DNA of 64,000 nucleotides, from contig CP040001.1 of NCBI GenBank assembly GCA_013100825.1, positions 1 through 64,000 on the forward strand, given 5' to 3'. Under the pieces are notes generated by a model. It saw only the letters and a list, made by a program, of their open reading frames with translations, had not been told where the DNA came from and did no database searches. A program made the translations under genes and the position numbers. The stretch is from Candidatus Saccharibacteria bacterium oral taxon 488. GTDB lineage: Bacteria; Patescibacteriota; Saccharimonadia; Saccharimonadales; Saccharimonadaceae. Below, one piece after another: positions 18,781 through 26,080 of the stretch (within the stretch, counting starts at the first letter, position 1; each line of letters starts with the position of its first letter).

Positions 18781-19701
18781 TTAATCAAGAGTAGACTTAA
18801 GATCGCTAACCTCGTTATCAACGATTCGCCACAATCCATTGTCTATTACAACCCTCCAGGCCATACCAAGAATTGTGCCGGTGGTTTCTGCCTCGGTAAA
18901 AATCTGGAGCCCTTCCGTTGGTAGTGATTTGCCAGTCTTTGTATCCACAACGGGTTTGGCACTACAAAACCTTGGCTTAAGGATCGGAAACATATTTGAG
19001 CCGGGCACCTTATGTTTGTAGCTCGATTTTTCTTTCTCGTCCTTAGCTTCTAGAAGTGTCGCTATGGCCTTTTTGCCGTCGTACTCTGGGCCTGGTATCT
19101 TTCCATTGCGCAACATATCGTTTAGGACGGATATTCTTAACTCAGGATTGCCATAGATTGCCGCAGATGCTACATATCTTGCAAAGTTAGGGTCCCACGG
19201 ACCAACATCGAAAGCCGCGACCACAGGAAGAAATAGCTTGCCCGCGACCTCTTCGGGGGAATCTGTTGGTGATGCGGGTATTCCGTAAAATTCACCAGGT
19301 TTAACCCCCGTTGATGGATTATATAAACTATTGTTTGGGTTATGTATGATTCCCCACGCCTCTGCAAGAAGAAGCTCTTCCCTACATGGTAACAAGCGCT
19401 CTTCGTCCGTAAGTCTAGCAAACCCTTCGGGGGTTATGTCCGCATACTTTTTTCTAACTTGCTCATATCTTTTCTCGGCCAAGTCTTTTGGATCAACAGT
19501 CTCAGTCGGTGATGGTGAGGCGGATGGTGACTCTGATGGTGAGGCGCTTTGTGTAGAGTAATCTGGGGGAACGGCTATCCGATCTCTTTCGCCACAACCG
19601 GCAAGCAGCATAGTTGCTCCGCCAACCAGTCCGGCTAGTATCCCGCGACGAGTTAATTTATCTGAACTACTTGGGTCATAGCTCTCATGTGAACGTGCCA
19701 T
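18781..19701 (-). CDS. Tat-type lipoprotein of unknown function
   Basis: 306 residues. The N-terminus has a twin-arginine-like signal (KLTRRGILAGLVGGATMLL) ending in a lipobox LAGC, so the mature protein should be lipid-anchored at Cys36. A Ser/Pro/Glu-rich spacer with repeated SPS and SAS units (about 50-68) leads to a soluble domain of about 235 residues of no recognised family. AAAGGA lies 11 bases before the ATG and supports the start. A 6-bp stem hairpin (CTGGCC-GGT-GGCCAG) lies just upstream of that site. The gene precedes the T4SS operon on the same strand but has its own promoter region and is followed by a hairpin. Confidence 0.85.
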   Translation of the reverse strand: MARSHESYDPSSSDKLTRRGILAGLVGGATMLLAGCGERDRIAVPPDYSTQSASPSESPSASPSPTETVDPKDLAEKRYEQVRKKYADITPEGFARLTDEERLLPCREELLLAEAWGIIHNPNNSLYNPSTGVKPGEFYGIPASPTDSPEEVAGKLFLPVVAAFDVGPWDPNFARYVASAAIYGNPELRISVLNDMLRNGKIPGPEYDGKKAIATLLEAKDEKEKSSYKHKVPGSNMFPILKPRFCSAKPVVDTKTGKSLPTEGLQIFTEAETTGTILGMAWRVVIDNGLWRIVDNEVSDLKSTLD

Positions 19702-19722
19702 AACGCTTGGAGTCCTTTCTCT

Positions 19723-19769
19723 GGCCGGTGGCCAGTCATAGAGTAGTTTTAATCCACCTCAGAGTAGAT
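19723..19769 (-). promoter_or_regulatory. Leader region of the lipoprotein gene with hairpin
   Basis: Contains CTGGCC-GGT-GGCCAG, a perfect 6-bp stem with a 3-base loop, directly upstream of the AAAGGA ribosome-binding site. A second short inverted repeat (CAGAGT..ACTCTG, 10-base spacing) lies just upstream of this span. Either could regulate expression; no promoter match is strong enough to place. Confidence 0.3.
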
Positions 19770-19839
19770 AATGAAACTCTGAATAGCATCATTGTAACAC
19801 ATTCTGTAAATTTAGCAATACCCTAACGGCAATAAAGTA

Positions 19840-19877
19840 AACAAAAACAGCCCTTAACTCTACAAAGAAATGGGCTG
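19840..19877 (-). terminator. Intrinsic terminator after tRNA-Asp
   Basis: On the minus strand CAGCCC pairs with GGGCTG around an 18-base loop, followed by TTTTTGTTT. It is positioned to end the tRNA-Asp transcript before the lipoprotein gene. Confidence 0.55.
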
Positions 19878-19899
19878 CTCGGCAACAATATTCTGATTC

Positions 19900-19977
19900 T
19901 GGCGCGCCCGACCGGATTCGAACCGGCGATCTCCTCCGTGACAGGGAGGCGTGATAGGCCAACTTCACTACGGGCGC
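19900..19977 (-). tRNA. tRNA-Asp (GTC), CCA encoded
   Basis: On the minus strand the acceptor arms GCGCCCG and CGGGCGC pair perfectly, followed by discriminator G and an encoded CCA. The T arm has GGTTCGAATCC and the anticodon stem-loop CCTCCCTGTCACGGAGG exposes GTC. It stands alone, with a terminator-like hairpin downstream. Confidence 0.95.
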
Positions 19978-20026
19978 ATAACTTTTCGTATGATAGCAAA
20001 CTTTTATGGCTTTTTCAAGAAATCGT

Positions 20027-20055
20027 TTGCATTTTTCCCGCCACTATTTTACAAT
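20027..20055 (+). promoter_or_regulatory. Promoter of the pilin-like gene cluster
   Basis: TTGCAT (20027-20032) and TACAAT (20050-20055) are separated by 17 bases, followed by a leader of about 14 bases with GGGTAAG before the ATG at 20076. Confidence 0.6.
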
Positions 20056-20075
20056 TTAGGGTAAGAGATTCGTAT

Positions 20076-20453
20076 ATGACAAAAAGAAATATTTTTATCA
20101 TCGCCATCTTTCTCGCAACCATTATCTGTGGCGTCGTGCTGTCTGGTATGTCTGCGTTCGCTGATATTGAATGCGGCGGCACAAAGACCTCAATCATTAA
20201 CTGTGGCGGTGCGACTGGCGATACTGCTATTCTCGGTATCATCAAAATGGTTATCCAGATCATGACTGCTGGTATCGGCATCTTGGCGGTCGGTACGGTG
20301 ATATACGGCGGTATTCTCTATTCTGCATCTGGCGGTAGTCCGGACAATATCAAAAAGGCCAAAGAGCTCTGGGTCAATACCGCCATCGGCCTCATCATAT
20401 TCGCGTTTTTTGTAGCTATCACCAACTTCCTGATCCCTGGGGGGGTGTTCTGA
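20076..20453 (+). CDS. T4SS pilin-like protein 1
   Basis: 125 residues. Signal peptide-like N-terminus (MTKRNIFIIAIFLATIICG, then GMSAFA), two membrane helices in the mature part, and a loop GGSPDNIKKAKELW with the layout found in all the pilin-like proteins here (helix, G-rich turn, Lys-rich loop, helix). This fits the T4SS_pilin/TrbC/VirB2 type whose subunits polymerise into a secretion pilus. The start at 20076 follows a good promoter and GGGTAAG; the frame is open further upstream through tRNA-Asp sequence, which is not coding. The stop overlaps the next ATG by one base. Confidence 0.85.
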   Translation: MTKRNIFIIAIFLATIICGVVLSGMSAFADIECGGTKTSIINCGGATGDTAILGIIKMVIQIMTAGIGILAVGTVIYGGILYSASGGSPDNIKKAKELWVNTAIGLIIFAFFVAITNFLIPGGVF

Positions 20454-20911
20454 TGAAGCACATTGTGATCGCGCTGGGGCTGATGATCGCGGGGTCGCTG
20501 ATGCTGTCGGTGGTTCAGGCAACGCCGGCCAGCGCGGCCTGTGGCGGTAACATCTTGACGCTCAAGCCGTGGTATGACGGGCTGACCAAGTCGGATTGTA
20601 ATCTCAAAGCGATTGTCGATAATAACGATAAGCGCGCCCAAAACGACCCGGGTAATTACGCCACGCTCAACGGCTTTATCTGGCGGGCGATACTGAATGT
20701 TGTCGAGGATCTGTTGCAGCTGGCGGGCTTTGTGACGGTCGGCTTTGTGATATACGGCGGCTTTTTGTACTTGACGAGCAATGGTGAGCCGGGACAGATG
20801 GCCAATGGCATGAAAACGGTGATTAATGCGGCGATCGGCCTAGTGATCGCTATCGCCTCGGTGGCGCTGGTGAATGTCGTAGCTGACGGATTGGGGTTGC
20901 CGCGATCATGA
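20453..20911 (+). CDS. T4SS pilin-like protein 2
   Basis: 152 residues with a signal peptide (MKHIVIALGLMIAGSLML, cleavage-like TPASAA), a Cys/Lys-rich external segment (about 30-75) longer than in its neighbours, then the two-helix pilin module with FLYLTSNGEPGQMANGMK as the turn and loop. The TGATG junction with the preceding gene and the four-base overlap with the next show tight translational coupling. It is probably a minor or adaptor pilin because of the extra external region; that role is a guess. Confidence 0.83.
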   Translation: MKHIVIALGLMIAGSLMLSVVQATPASAACGGNILTLKPWYDGLTKSDCNLKAIVDNNDKRAQNDPGNYATLNGFIWRAILNVVEDLLQLAGFVTVGFVIYGGFLYLTSNGEPGQMANGMKTVINAAIGLVIAIASVALVNVVADGLGLPRS

Positions 20912-21207
20912 TGCGATTTGTAGCCGGTGTATTGGGGTCGCCAGATTCGCTGGGTATTCCGACGAACAGTGCCTCGGCGGATGCACTGGGTAACATTCTC
21001 AATACGGTGTATTTCTTTGCCGGGGCGATCGCGATTTTGATGTTGGTGCTGGCCGGTATCAATTATGCTAATTCGGGCGGCGACACCAACAAGCTTACCA
21101 AGGCGAAAAACACCATTCTCGGTACCGTTATCGGCATCATTATCATCCTCTCCGCATTTCTCATTACTAACTTTGTCATTAGTGGCATGAAAGGATCGGC
21201 AATATGA
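20908..21207 (+). CDS. T4SS pilin-like protein 3
   Basis: 99 residues. No clear signal peptide; the N-terminal 30 residues are polar, followed by the pilin module with AGINYANSGGDTNKLTKAKNTILG between two helices. The motif G-D-x-N-K-x-x-x-A-K-x-T-I is shared with genes 4 to 7. Overlaps both neighbours by four bases (ATGA), so the first four pilin genes form one translational unit. Confidence 0.83.
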   Translation: MMRFVAGVLGSPDSLGIPTNSASADALGNILNTVYFFAGAIAILMLVLAGINYANSGGDTNKLTKAKNTILGTVIGIIIILSAFLITNFVISGMKGSAI

Positions 21208-21569
21208 AAAAACTCGTAGTCATTATCGGCATGATAGCGGCGCTTATTGTCCCGTTGGTAGTCGCCTCAAGTGTATCCGCCCAGAGTGTCGATATTTACG
21301 GCGCCTGCTCGGGCTCCAGTGGTGAAGTCTGTAAAAACCGTGGCGCAACGGTGCAGCCACTGTTCAAGAACCTCATCAATGCTATCTTGCTCATCCTCGG
21401 CGCCATCTCTGTCATCATGATCATCATCGGTGGCTTTCAGTATGTAACCTCGGCCGGCGACTCTAACAAGGTCAAAACCGCCAAATCGACCATCATGTAC
21501 GCGGTGATCGGTGTCGCCGTCGCGCTTCTATCGTATGCTATCGTTGACTTTGTGTTTGGCAAAATATAA
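21204..21569 (+). CDS. T4SS pilin-like protein 4
   Basis: 121 residues. Signal peptide (MKKLVVIIGMIAALIVPL, cleavage-like SVSAQS), a short external segment with two Cys residues, then two helices joined by SAGDSNKVKTAKSTIMYAVIG. This is the typical T4SS_pilin arrangement. Coupled to pilin 3 by an ATGA overlap; pilin 5 follows after 17 bases with its own AAAAAAGGAG ribosome-binding site. Confidence 0.86.
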   Translation: MKKLVVIIGMIAALIVPLVVASSVSAQSVDIYGACSGSSGEVCKNRGATVQPLFKNLINAILLILGAISVIMIIIGGFQYVTSAGDSNKVKTAKSTIMYAVIGVAVALLSYAIVDFVFGKI

Positions 21570-21586
21570 GAAAAAAGGAGAAATGT

Positions 21587-21961
21587 ATGAAACGATATAG
21601 AAAAACCCTCGTAGCCGCCGTTTTGTCAGTAGCGGTTGCTGCCGTGGCCGTCGTCATGCCGATCGCCCTGCCGTCCGCGTCGGCCCAATTTAAGAGCGGT
21701 TTGGACGCAGCTCGAACACAGGAGATGAGCACGAAGCCTATCGGTACAACCATTGGCGAGGTGGTTAATATCTTTCTTTACTTTGTCGGTGCGGTGGCGG
21801 TTATCGTTGTGATCTGGGGCGGTTTTCAGTACATTACCTCGTCAGGCGATAGCCAGAAAGCGACCACTGCTAAAAACACCATCATGTACGCGGTGATCGG
21901 TATCGTTGTGGTGGTCATGTCGTACGCTATCGTTAACTGGGTCTTTGGCTTGTTTAAGTAG
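21587..21961 (+). CDS. T4SS pilin-like protein 5
   Basis: 124 residues. Signal peptide ending near PSASAQ, then the pilin module with GGFQYITSSGDSQKATTAKN followed by TIMYAVIGIVVVVMSYAIVN. The DNA for the module's second half includes a 36-base stretch (21862-21897) identical to 22289-22324 in pilin 6, a sign of recent duplication or gene conversion. AAAAGGAG lies seven bases before the ATG. Confidence 0.87.
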   Translation: MKRYRKTLVAAVLSVAVAAVAVVMPIALPSASAQFKSGLDAARTQEMSTKPIGTTIGEVVNIFLYFVGAVAVIVVIWGGFQYITSSGDSQKATTAKNTIMYAVIGIVVVVMSYAIVNWVFGLFK

Positions 21962-22019
21962 CTAAATGATGATAGAATAACAGCTGAAACTATATTAACT
22001 GGTAAACAAGGAATCAAGA

Positions 22020-22400
22020 ATGAACAAATTAAAACTCATCGTTGTTGGTATTGTGGCTACGCTAGCGTTGGCGTTCGCGACAGTACCAGTGGCCCAGGCA
22101 CAATACAACCTGGACAAGGGCATCAGCGACTCAAAGGGTGATCGGGTTGCCGAGAAGGTTGACGATCCACAGCAACTAGTCAAGGGTATTGTCAACGGTA
22201 TTCTCTACTTCGTCGGTATCTTGTCGGTGATTATGTTGATCTGGGGCGGTATCCTTTACACGACTTCATCTGGTGACTCGAATAAGGTGACCACTGCTAA
22301 AAACACCATCATGTACGCGGTGATTGGTCTGGTGGTGGCGATCTTTGCCTATGCGATCGTTAACTTTGTTCTCACAACGTCGCGCGGTGTAAGTTCATAA
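22020..22400 (+). CDS. T4SS pilin-like protein 6
   Basis: 126 residues. Signal peptide (MNKLKLIVVGIVATLALAFA, then TVPVAQAQ), mature N-terminus YNLDKGISDSKGD similar to the minus-strand pilin at 26.1-26.5 kb, and the two-helix module with SSGDSNKVTTAKNTIMYAVIG. It is last in the cluster and is followed by a strong terminator. Its own leader of 58 bases, with weak AAGGAAT before the ATG, leaves room for a separate promoter, but none is convincing. Confidence 0.87.
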   Translation: MNKLKLIVVGIVATLALAFATVPVAQAQYNLDKGISDSKGDRVAEKVDDPQQLVKGIVNGILYFVGILSVIMLIWGGILYTTSSGDSNKVTTAKNTIMYAVIGLVVAIFAYAIVNFVLTTSRGVSS

Positions 22401-22425
22401 GACCGCGTCCTGTCTACGACAAATT

Positions 22426-22455
22426 CACCCTCGTTTATGGCGAGGGTGTTTTATT
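22426..22455 (+). terminator. Intrinsic terminator of the pilin cluster
   Basis: CACCCTCG pairs perfectly with CGAGGGTG around a 7-base loop, followed by TTTTATT. It separates the plus-strand pilin cluster from the convergent hsp20 gene. Confidence 0.85.
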
Positions 22456-22507
22456 CTGGTTGTCTGGCGGCGTCAAACACTATGACGTCAACGGGTCTGG
22501 CGAAGGA

Positions 22508-22996
22508 CTACAAGACTTGGATCTTCTTGGCACGTTCTTGTTTAATTTTCTCAAAAGTGATGGTGAGCACGCCGTCTTTGAGTTCGGCCTTGACGCCTTC
22601 TTCGTTGACCGCGACGGGCAGCGCCAGGGTACGACTAAATTCGCCCCAGTAGCATTCTTGGATATGCCAGTTCTTGACATCGGTCTCGTCGCCGCTTGAT
22701 AGGGTGCCGCTGATCGTGAGGATGCCGTCCGAGATGCTGACATCTAGGTCGTTACGATCAACACCAGCCGTCCGGGCTTTGATAATAAGTTCGGTTTCTG
22801 ATTCAAATACATCGACTGCCAGCTGCCCCATCAAATCATCGGCCTCATCCTCCCAATCATCATCAGGGGTGGGCGCTGCGGTAGCCGGTGCTGCTGCGGG
22901 TGCGGCTGGTTGCGGCGCGTCATTAGCCAGATCATCATTCAAGAAAGCTGCAGTTAGCTCATCCTCAATTAACAAATCGTCATTTTTGCGTGCCAT
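22508..22996 (-). CDS. Hsp20/alpha-crystallin family small heat-shock protein
   Basis: ATP-independent chaperone that holds unfolding proteins. 162 residues: an acidic N-terminal arm with an Ala/Pro-rich stretch (about 28-45), the alpha-crystallin domain (about 58-155) with LAVDVFESETELIIKA, ISDGILTISG, the W-x-x-x-E/Y region CYWGEFSRTLALP and the A-x-L-x-x-G-x-L motif AELKDGVLTI, and a short C-terminal tail with IQV at the usual I-x-I/V anchor position. GGAGG is four bases before the ATG. No CIRCE element is visible upstream. Confidence 0.93.
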   Translation of the reverse strand: MARKNDDLLIEDELTAAFLNDDLANDAPQPAAPAAAPATAAPTPDDDWEDEADDLMGQLAVDVFESETELIIKARTAGVDRNDLDVSISDGILTISGTLSSGDETDVKNWHIQECYWGEFSRTLALPVAVNEEGVKAELKDGVLTITFEKIKQERAKKIQVL

Positions 22997-23091
22997 GTTT
23001 CCTCCGCCTTTATAGGCTGATTGACAATATCATCTATTAGTATAACGGTTATGTGCGCTATAATCAAGAGTGAAAGGCGAAAAAGCGAAAA

Positions 23092-23856
23092 ATGCCTATT
23101 GATACGCTATTATCATATATCGCGCCACATTATTGTTATGGTTGTGGTGCAACTGGCTCGCTTTTGTGTCGGTCGTGTCTTGAGGCGGTAAAGCGGCATC
23201 ATTGTCAGGTCTGCGTTATTTGTGGACAGCCGTGCGCTAATGGCAATGCCTGTCGGCGACATGCCCTGCCCTACGAGGCGCTCGACTGTGTGCTGTGGCG
23301 GCGAGGTGCGGTGGCGCGGCTGATTGATGATTATAAGTTTCACCGCGTACGTGCCGCCAGTGGGGTGTTGGCTAGGCTCCTAGACGAACTGCTCCCAGAA
23401 TACGAGGTCTCGACGGTGGTTGTACCGGTGCCGACGGCCCCTGCCAATATTCGTAAGCGCGGTTATGATCATATGTTGCTGGTTGCTCGGCAGTTTGCTC
23501 GGCGGCGGGGATTGAGAGTCGAGCGACCCTTGGTCAGACAGACGAATGTGACGCAGCATTATGCTCGCTCGGCGGCTGAGCGTCGAAAGCAGGCGCAGCA
23601 GTTTTTCCGCGCATGTGGCGTTCGGGCCGATGTTCCCTATCTGATTTTGGATGATATTTTTACCACTGGCTCAACGATTACAGCGGCAGCCCAAACGCTA
23701 CGAGCGGCTGGTGCGCGGGACATTCGCGTGGGGATTGTCGCTCGCCAGGGGAACGATAAAAAGGCTACTGTAAAAACGTCGCCACATCCTAGTCGTGATG
23801 ATACGCACCGCCCCGAGCGATCTCTTGGGCGCGGTACAGCTGCTCGGCGAGAATGA
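23092..23856 (+). CDS. comFC: ComFC-like phosphoribosyltransferase family protein
   Basis: ComFC/GntX proteins are PRTase-fold proteins; in competent bacteria they act in DNA uptake. 254 residues: Cys clusters typical of the N-terminal zinc-ribbon (CYGCG, LCRSC, CQVCVICGQPC) and a PRTase domain with the PRPP-binding motif LILDDIFTTGSTI near 184-196 and the preceding PANIRKRGYDHMLLVAR. The last 30 residues (after ARQGND) are basic and are encoded opposite rlmH, with a 68-bp convergent overlap, so the family domain ends earlier than the gene. A TATAAT about 30 bases upstream of the ATG is a plausible -10. Confidence 0.88.
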   Translation: MPIDTLLSYIAPHYCYGCGATGSLLCRSCLEAVKRHHCQVCVICGQPCANGNACRRHALPYEALDCVLWRRGAVARLIDDYKFHRVRAASGVLARLLDELLPEYEVSTVVVPVPTAPANIRKRGYDHMLLVARQFARRRGLRVERPLVRQTNVTQHYARSAAERRKQAQQFFRACGVRADVPYLILDDIFTTGSTITAAAQTLRAAGARDIRVGIVARQGNDKKATVKTSPHPSRDDTHRPERSLGRGTAARRE

Positions 23857-24244
23857 GCCGTACCAACTGGTGTGGAAACACCAGGCGTGATAGCGACCAA
23901 ACGATGTCGGCTCGCCGGTGAAGCGTCTCGGTGACGCCATAGGCCCCGCCAATGATGATAACGATGTGCTGATCGGTGTGATCAAGAATGAGCCGCGATA
24001 GCTCCGGTGAGCTCAGGTTGCGGCCGCGCTCGTCGAGGAGGATGATGAAATCGTGCGGCTTGAGGCGAGACATCAGGCGCTCTGACTCATCCTGGCGCGC
24101 TCTGTCGCCGATTTGGCCGGAATGTGGGATTGTGATGATCATTTCTGCGACGAATGGCGCTCTGAGGCGCTCTAAAAAGCGCTTAATGCCTGGTTCCACC
24201 CAGGGCTCGTGCCGCTTGCCGATGGTGAGAATGGTGATTTTCAC
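23789..24244 (-). CDS. rlmH: 23S rRNA (pseudouridine-1915 N3)-methyltransferase RlmH
   Basis: SPOUT-family methyltransferase modifying helix 69 of 23S rRNA. 151 residues, the normal length. Seen: LLDERGRNLSSPELS, the SAM-binding knot loop VIIIGGAYGV, and the family ending FPHQLVRLILAEQLYRAQEI with GGAYHHD at the C-terminus. Its ATG overlaps the upstream SGNH gene's stop by four bases, so the two are coupled; its 3' end overlaps the convergent comFC-like gene. Confidence 0.96.
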   Translation of the reverse strand: MKITILTIGKRHEPWVEPGIKRFLERLRAPFVAEMIITIPHSGQIGDRARQDESERLMSRLKPHDFIILLDERGRNLSSPELSRLILDHTDQHIVIIIGGAYGVTETLHRRADIVWSLSRLVFPHQLVRLILAEQLYRAQEIARGGAYHHD

Positions 24245-25113
24245 GTGCGGGCTTTCGGCGGGGCGTTATTATCATGTAAGATGGCTTCGGCGGTTGCCTT
24301 GGCGATTTGGTGATGGATATAAGCGGTCGGATGGCCCACGTCGTCACCTCCAGTTACCACACCAAGACCAAACGTGGCGCAAGCATCGACGTTCTTTGGC
24401 GGCTCGACCAAGGTGATGCGCGGTTCGTGCATGCTGGCGACAACGTCGCGGATAGCTTGATTGACCGTCTCGATAAAGCTGGCGACAAAGTGATCGGTAT
24501 CGTTATTGATAATCGTTGGACAGATGTCGCGTGGCTGGATGGGCGTGGTATAGAGGTTGATGTATAGCTGGGCGTTGGGGGCATGTTCAAGGATGGCGCG
24601 GTAGGCTTGCTCGAGCGACTGACGATATTCGTCTGAGTACAGTCGGCGAAAGACATCGATATACATCTCGCTGCGCGTGTCACACCGTTCGTGCAGGCAG
24701 GCGTCGAACACCGCGTTAAGGTCAATCATATTGGCGCCAAGCGACAGTGTGACAATATCAGTTTCGGGGCTAAGGGCGTTGATTTGCGGCGGCTGGTCGT
24801 CAAACTGCTGGCCGGAGATATGCTCTGGCCCGGCGCCACGGCAGGCCACGAGGGTAATGTTATCTGAAGGAATGCCAGACGCTTCGAGTCGCCGCGCGTA
24901 AGCTTCGGGTGAGCGCCGGCACTCTGTTGTTGTGTCGTCGTAACCCCCCAGCCCTGCCCCGCTGGCGACCGAATCACCCATGCCGACGACGTAGGTGTGC
25001 CTGGCCTGCTCGGGCGAGATGTTTGGGCGGCTGGACGCTGATAGCGCTAATGAAGCGAGGGCCGCTATCGTAGCGACCCCCCGTTTGGCCAATGTTTCTA
25101 ATCTTTCTCTCAT
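24241..25113 (-). CDS. Secreted SGNH/GDSL hydrolase
   Basis: 290 residues from the chosen ATG. Block I VVGMGDSVASGAG carries the catalytic Ser (about residue 46), LSLGANMIDLN supplies the Gly-x-Asn oxyanion region, and the C-terminal DDVGHPTAYIHHQIAK carries the Asp-x-x-His pair. An N-terminal hydrophobic segment (GVATIAALASLALSASS) is a signal peptide or anchor. The family cleaves esters, including acyl groups on polysaccharides and lipids; the substrate is not predictable here. The reading frame stays open upstream through two tRNA genes, which is accidental. The ATG at 25113 is 11 bases after the CCA end of tRNA-Ser(TGA) and has no ribosome-binding site, so it is probably co-transcribed with the tRNAs. 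Confidence 0.85.
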   Translation of the reverse strand: MRERLETLAKRGVATIAALASLALSASSRPNISPEQARHTYVVGMGDSVASGAGLGGYDDTTTECRRSPEAYARRLEASGIPSDNITLVACRGAGPEHISGQQFDDQPPQINALSPETDIVTLSLGANMIDLNAVFDACLHERCDTRSEMYIDVFRRLYSDEYRQSLEQAYRAILEHAPNAQLYINLYTTPIQPRDICPTIINNDTDHFVASFIETVNQAIRDVVASMHEPRITLVEPPKNVDACATFGLGVVTGGDDVGHPTAYIHHQIAKATAEAILHDNNAPPKART

Positions 25114-25124
25114 GATGTCGTGTC

Positions 25125-25214
25125 TGGCGGAAGGGGAGGGATTCGAACCCTCGGTACGTGTTACCGCACGCCGGTTTTCAAGACCGGTACCTTCAACCAC
25201 TCGGTCACCCTTCC
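25125..25214 (-). tRNA. tRNA-Ser (TGA), CCA encoded
   Basis: Class II tRNA with a long variable arm. Acceptor GGAAGGG pairs with CCCTTCC, discriminator G, encoded CCA. The anticodon stem-loop CCGGTCTTGAAAACCGG exposes TGA. Third in a minus-strand tRNA array (Arg, Ser, Ser) that runs into the SGNH hydrolase gene. Confidence 0.95.
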
Positions 25215-25237
25215 AATTAATCGTAGCGACTGGATTC

Positions 25238-25325
25238 TGGCGGAGAGAGAGGGATTCGAACCCTCGATGGGTTGCCCCATACCGCTTTTCGAGAGCGGCC
25301 AGTTCAACCACTCCTGCACCTCTCC
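25238..25325 (-). tRNA. tRNA-Ser (CGA), CCA encoded
   Basis: Class II tRNA. Acceptor GGAGAGG pairs with the TCTCTCC end (one G-T wobble), discriminator G, encoded CCA. Anticodon stem-loop CCGCTCTCGAAAAGCGG exposes CGA. Lies 23 bases upstream of tRNA-Ser(TGA). Confidence 0.95.
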
Positions 25326-25334
25326 AAATAAAAA

Positions 25335-25411
25335 TGGTACACCCGGCACGATTCGAACGTACGACCTTTGGCTCCGCAAGCCAACGCTCTATCCAGCTGA
25401 GCTACGGGTGC
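25335..25411 (-). tRNA. tRNA-Arg (GCG), CCA encoded
   Basis: Acceptor GCACCCG pairs with CGGGTGT (one G-T), discriminator A, CCA encoded. T arm CGTTCGAATCG. The anticodon stem TTGGC/GCCAA with loop TTGCGGA exposes GCG, reading CGC/CGT. Most bacteria use ACG (inosine-modified) for this box, so the GCG anticodon is notable. First gene of the tRNA array. Confidence 0.93.
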
Positions 25412-25436
25412 ATACAGCCTTTCGGAAATCCGATTG

Positions 25437-25465
25437 GCTATAACAAAAATATAAAGAACTTTCAA
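25437..25465 (-). promoter_or_regulatory. Promoter of the Arg-Ser-Ser tRNA array
   Basis: On the minus strand, TTGAAA (25465-25460), a 17-base spacer and TATAGC (25442-25437) lie 26 bases upstream of tRNA-Arg. The transcript probably continues through the SGNH hydrolase and rlmH. Confidence 0.6.
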
Positions 25466-25518
25466 TGCCAGCGGCAATGAACTTTTGTATTCTAGCACAC
25501 CTGTTAACTCGGGGCAAG

Positions 25519-26049
25519 CTATAGCCTGATGATCCGAATGAGCTTCTCCAGTGCATCTGGCGCGATTTCTTGCATCGGTAGTCGTGCCCCCAGCATGTCG
25601 ACGATGGTCTCGCCCTCGGCCTCAGAAAAATAGATGGTCAGTGCCGGTGAGAACCGCTTGACCGGCAGTAAAATTGCCGAGTGCTGATCACCGTCTTGCC
25701 CCAGCCCAAAGGCTCGAAATTCACTAAAATCATACAAGCGGTCGGCGACGTAAACCCCCTTGGGACTGATGGCGTAATTGACCATCGCTGATGGCTTGGA
25801 TCGAAGTAGTACGAGCGCCACCGCCATAATCGGCAGCAAAATCGCGAATGTCCAGCTATTAAAAACAAAGATCGCCAGCGCCATCAGGGCAAGCACTACG
25901 AAACCAACAGCAATATACCAGCCAGTCGTGCGGTGGGCCTGCACGCCCTCAGGAGCTTGCCAGGCGATGGGCTGCGATAAGTCAGTCATCGGCTGGGCCG
26001 CGTCTTGTTGGGTGTTTTCGGTGTCGGTTGCGTGTGGCTGCTCTTCCAT
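25519..26049 (-). CDS. Hypothetical protein with two membrane helices
   Basis: 176 residues. A Glu/Gln/Thr-rich N-terminus of about 40 residues, two adjacent helices (about 45-90: TGWYIAVGFVVLALMALAIFV and WTFAILLPIMAVALVLL), then a cytoplasmic domain of about 90 residues with YAISPKGVYVADRLYDFSEF, reminiscent of PH-like/YdbS-like membrane proteins. No enzyme motif. The ATG at 26049 coincides with the transcription start predicted from an extended -10 (TGG-TATACT), so the mRNA is predicted leaderless. It lies downstream of pilin 7 on the same strand. Confidence 0.82.
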   Translation of the reverse strand: MEEQPHATDTENTQQDAAQPMTDLSQPIAWQAPEGVQAHRTTGWYIAVGFVVLALMALAIFVFNSWTFAILLPIMAVALVLLRSKPSAMVNYAISPKGVYVADRLYDFSEFRAFGLGQDGDQHSAILLPVKRFSPALTIYFSEAEGETIVDMLGARLPMQEIAPDALEKLIRIIRL

Positions 26050-26055
26050 ATGTCT

Positions 26056-26061
26056 AGTATA
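26056..26061 (-). promoter_or_regulatory. Predicted leaderless extended -10 promoter
   Basis: TGG-TATACT on the minus strand; the expected transcription start is the A of the ATG at 26049. No -35 match and no ribosome-binding site. Confidence 0.5.
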
Positions 26062-26080
26062 CCACGAGCGGTATGATCTG

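Noticed and set aside
19938..20075. 46-codon extension of the first pilin-like gene
   Set aside because: It runs antisense through tRNA-Asp, and the promoter at 20027-20055 lies inside it.
21862..22324. Repeats in the pilin cluster as a CRISPR-like or regulatory array
   Set aside because: The identical stretches are coding and in the same frame of paralogous genes; spacing equals gene length.
25114..25311. 66-codon N-terminal extension of the SGNH hydrolase
   Set aside because: The sequence is two tRNA-Ser genes; the tRNA folds are unambiguous and the hydrolase has a signal sequence directly after the ATG at 25113.
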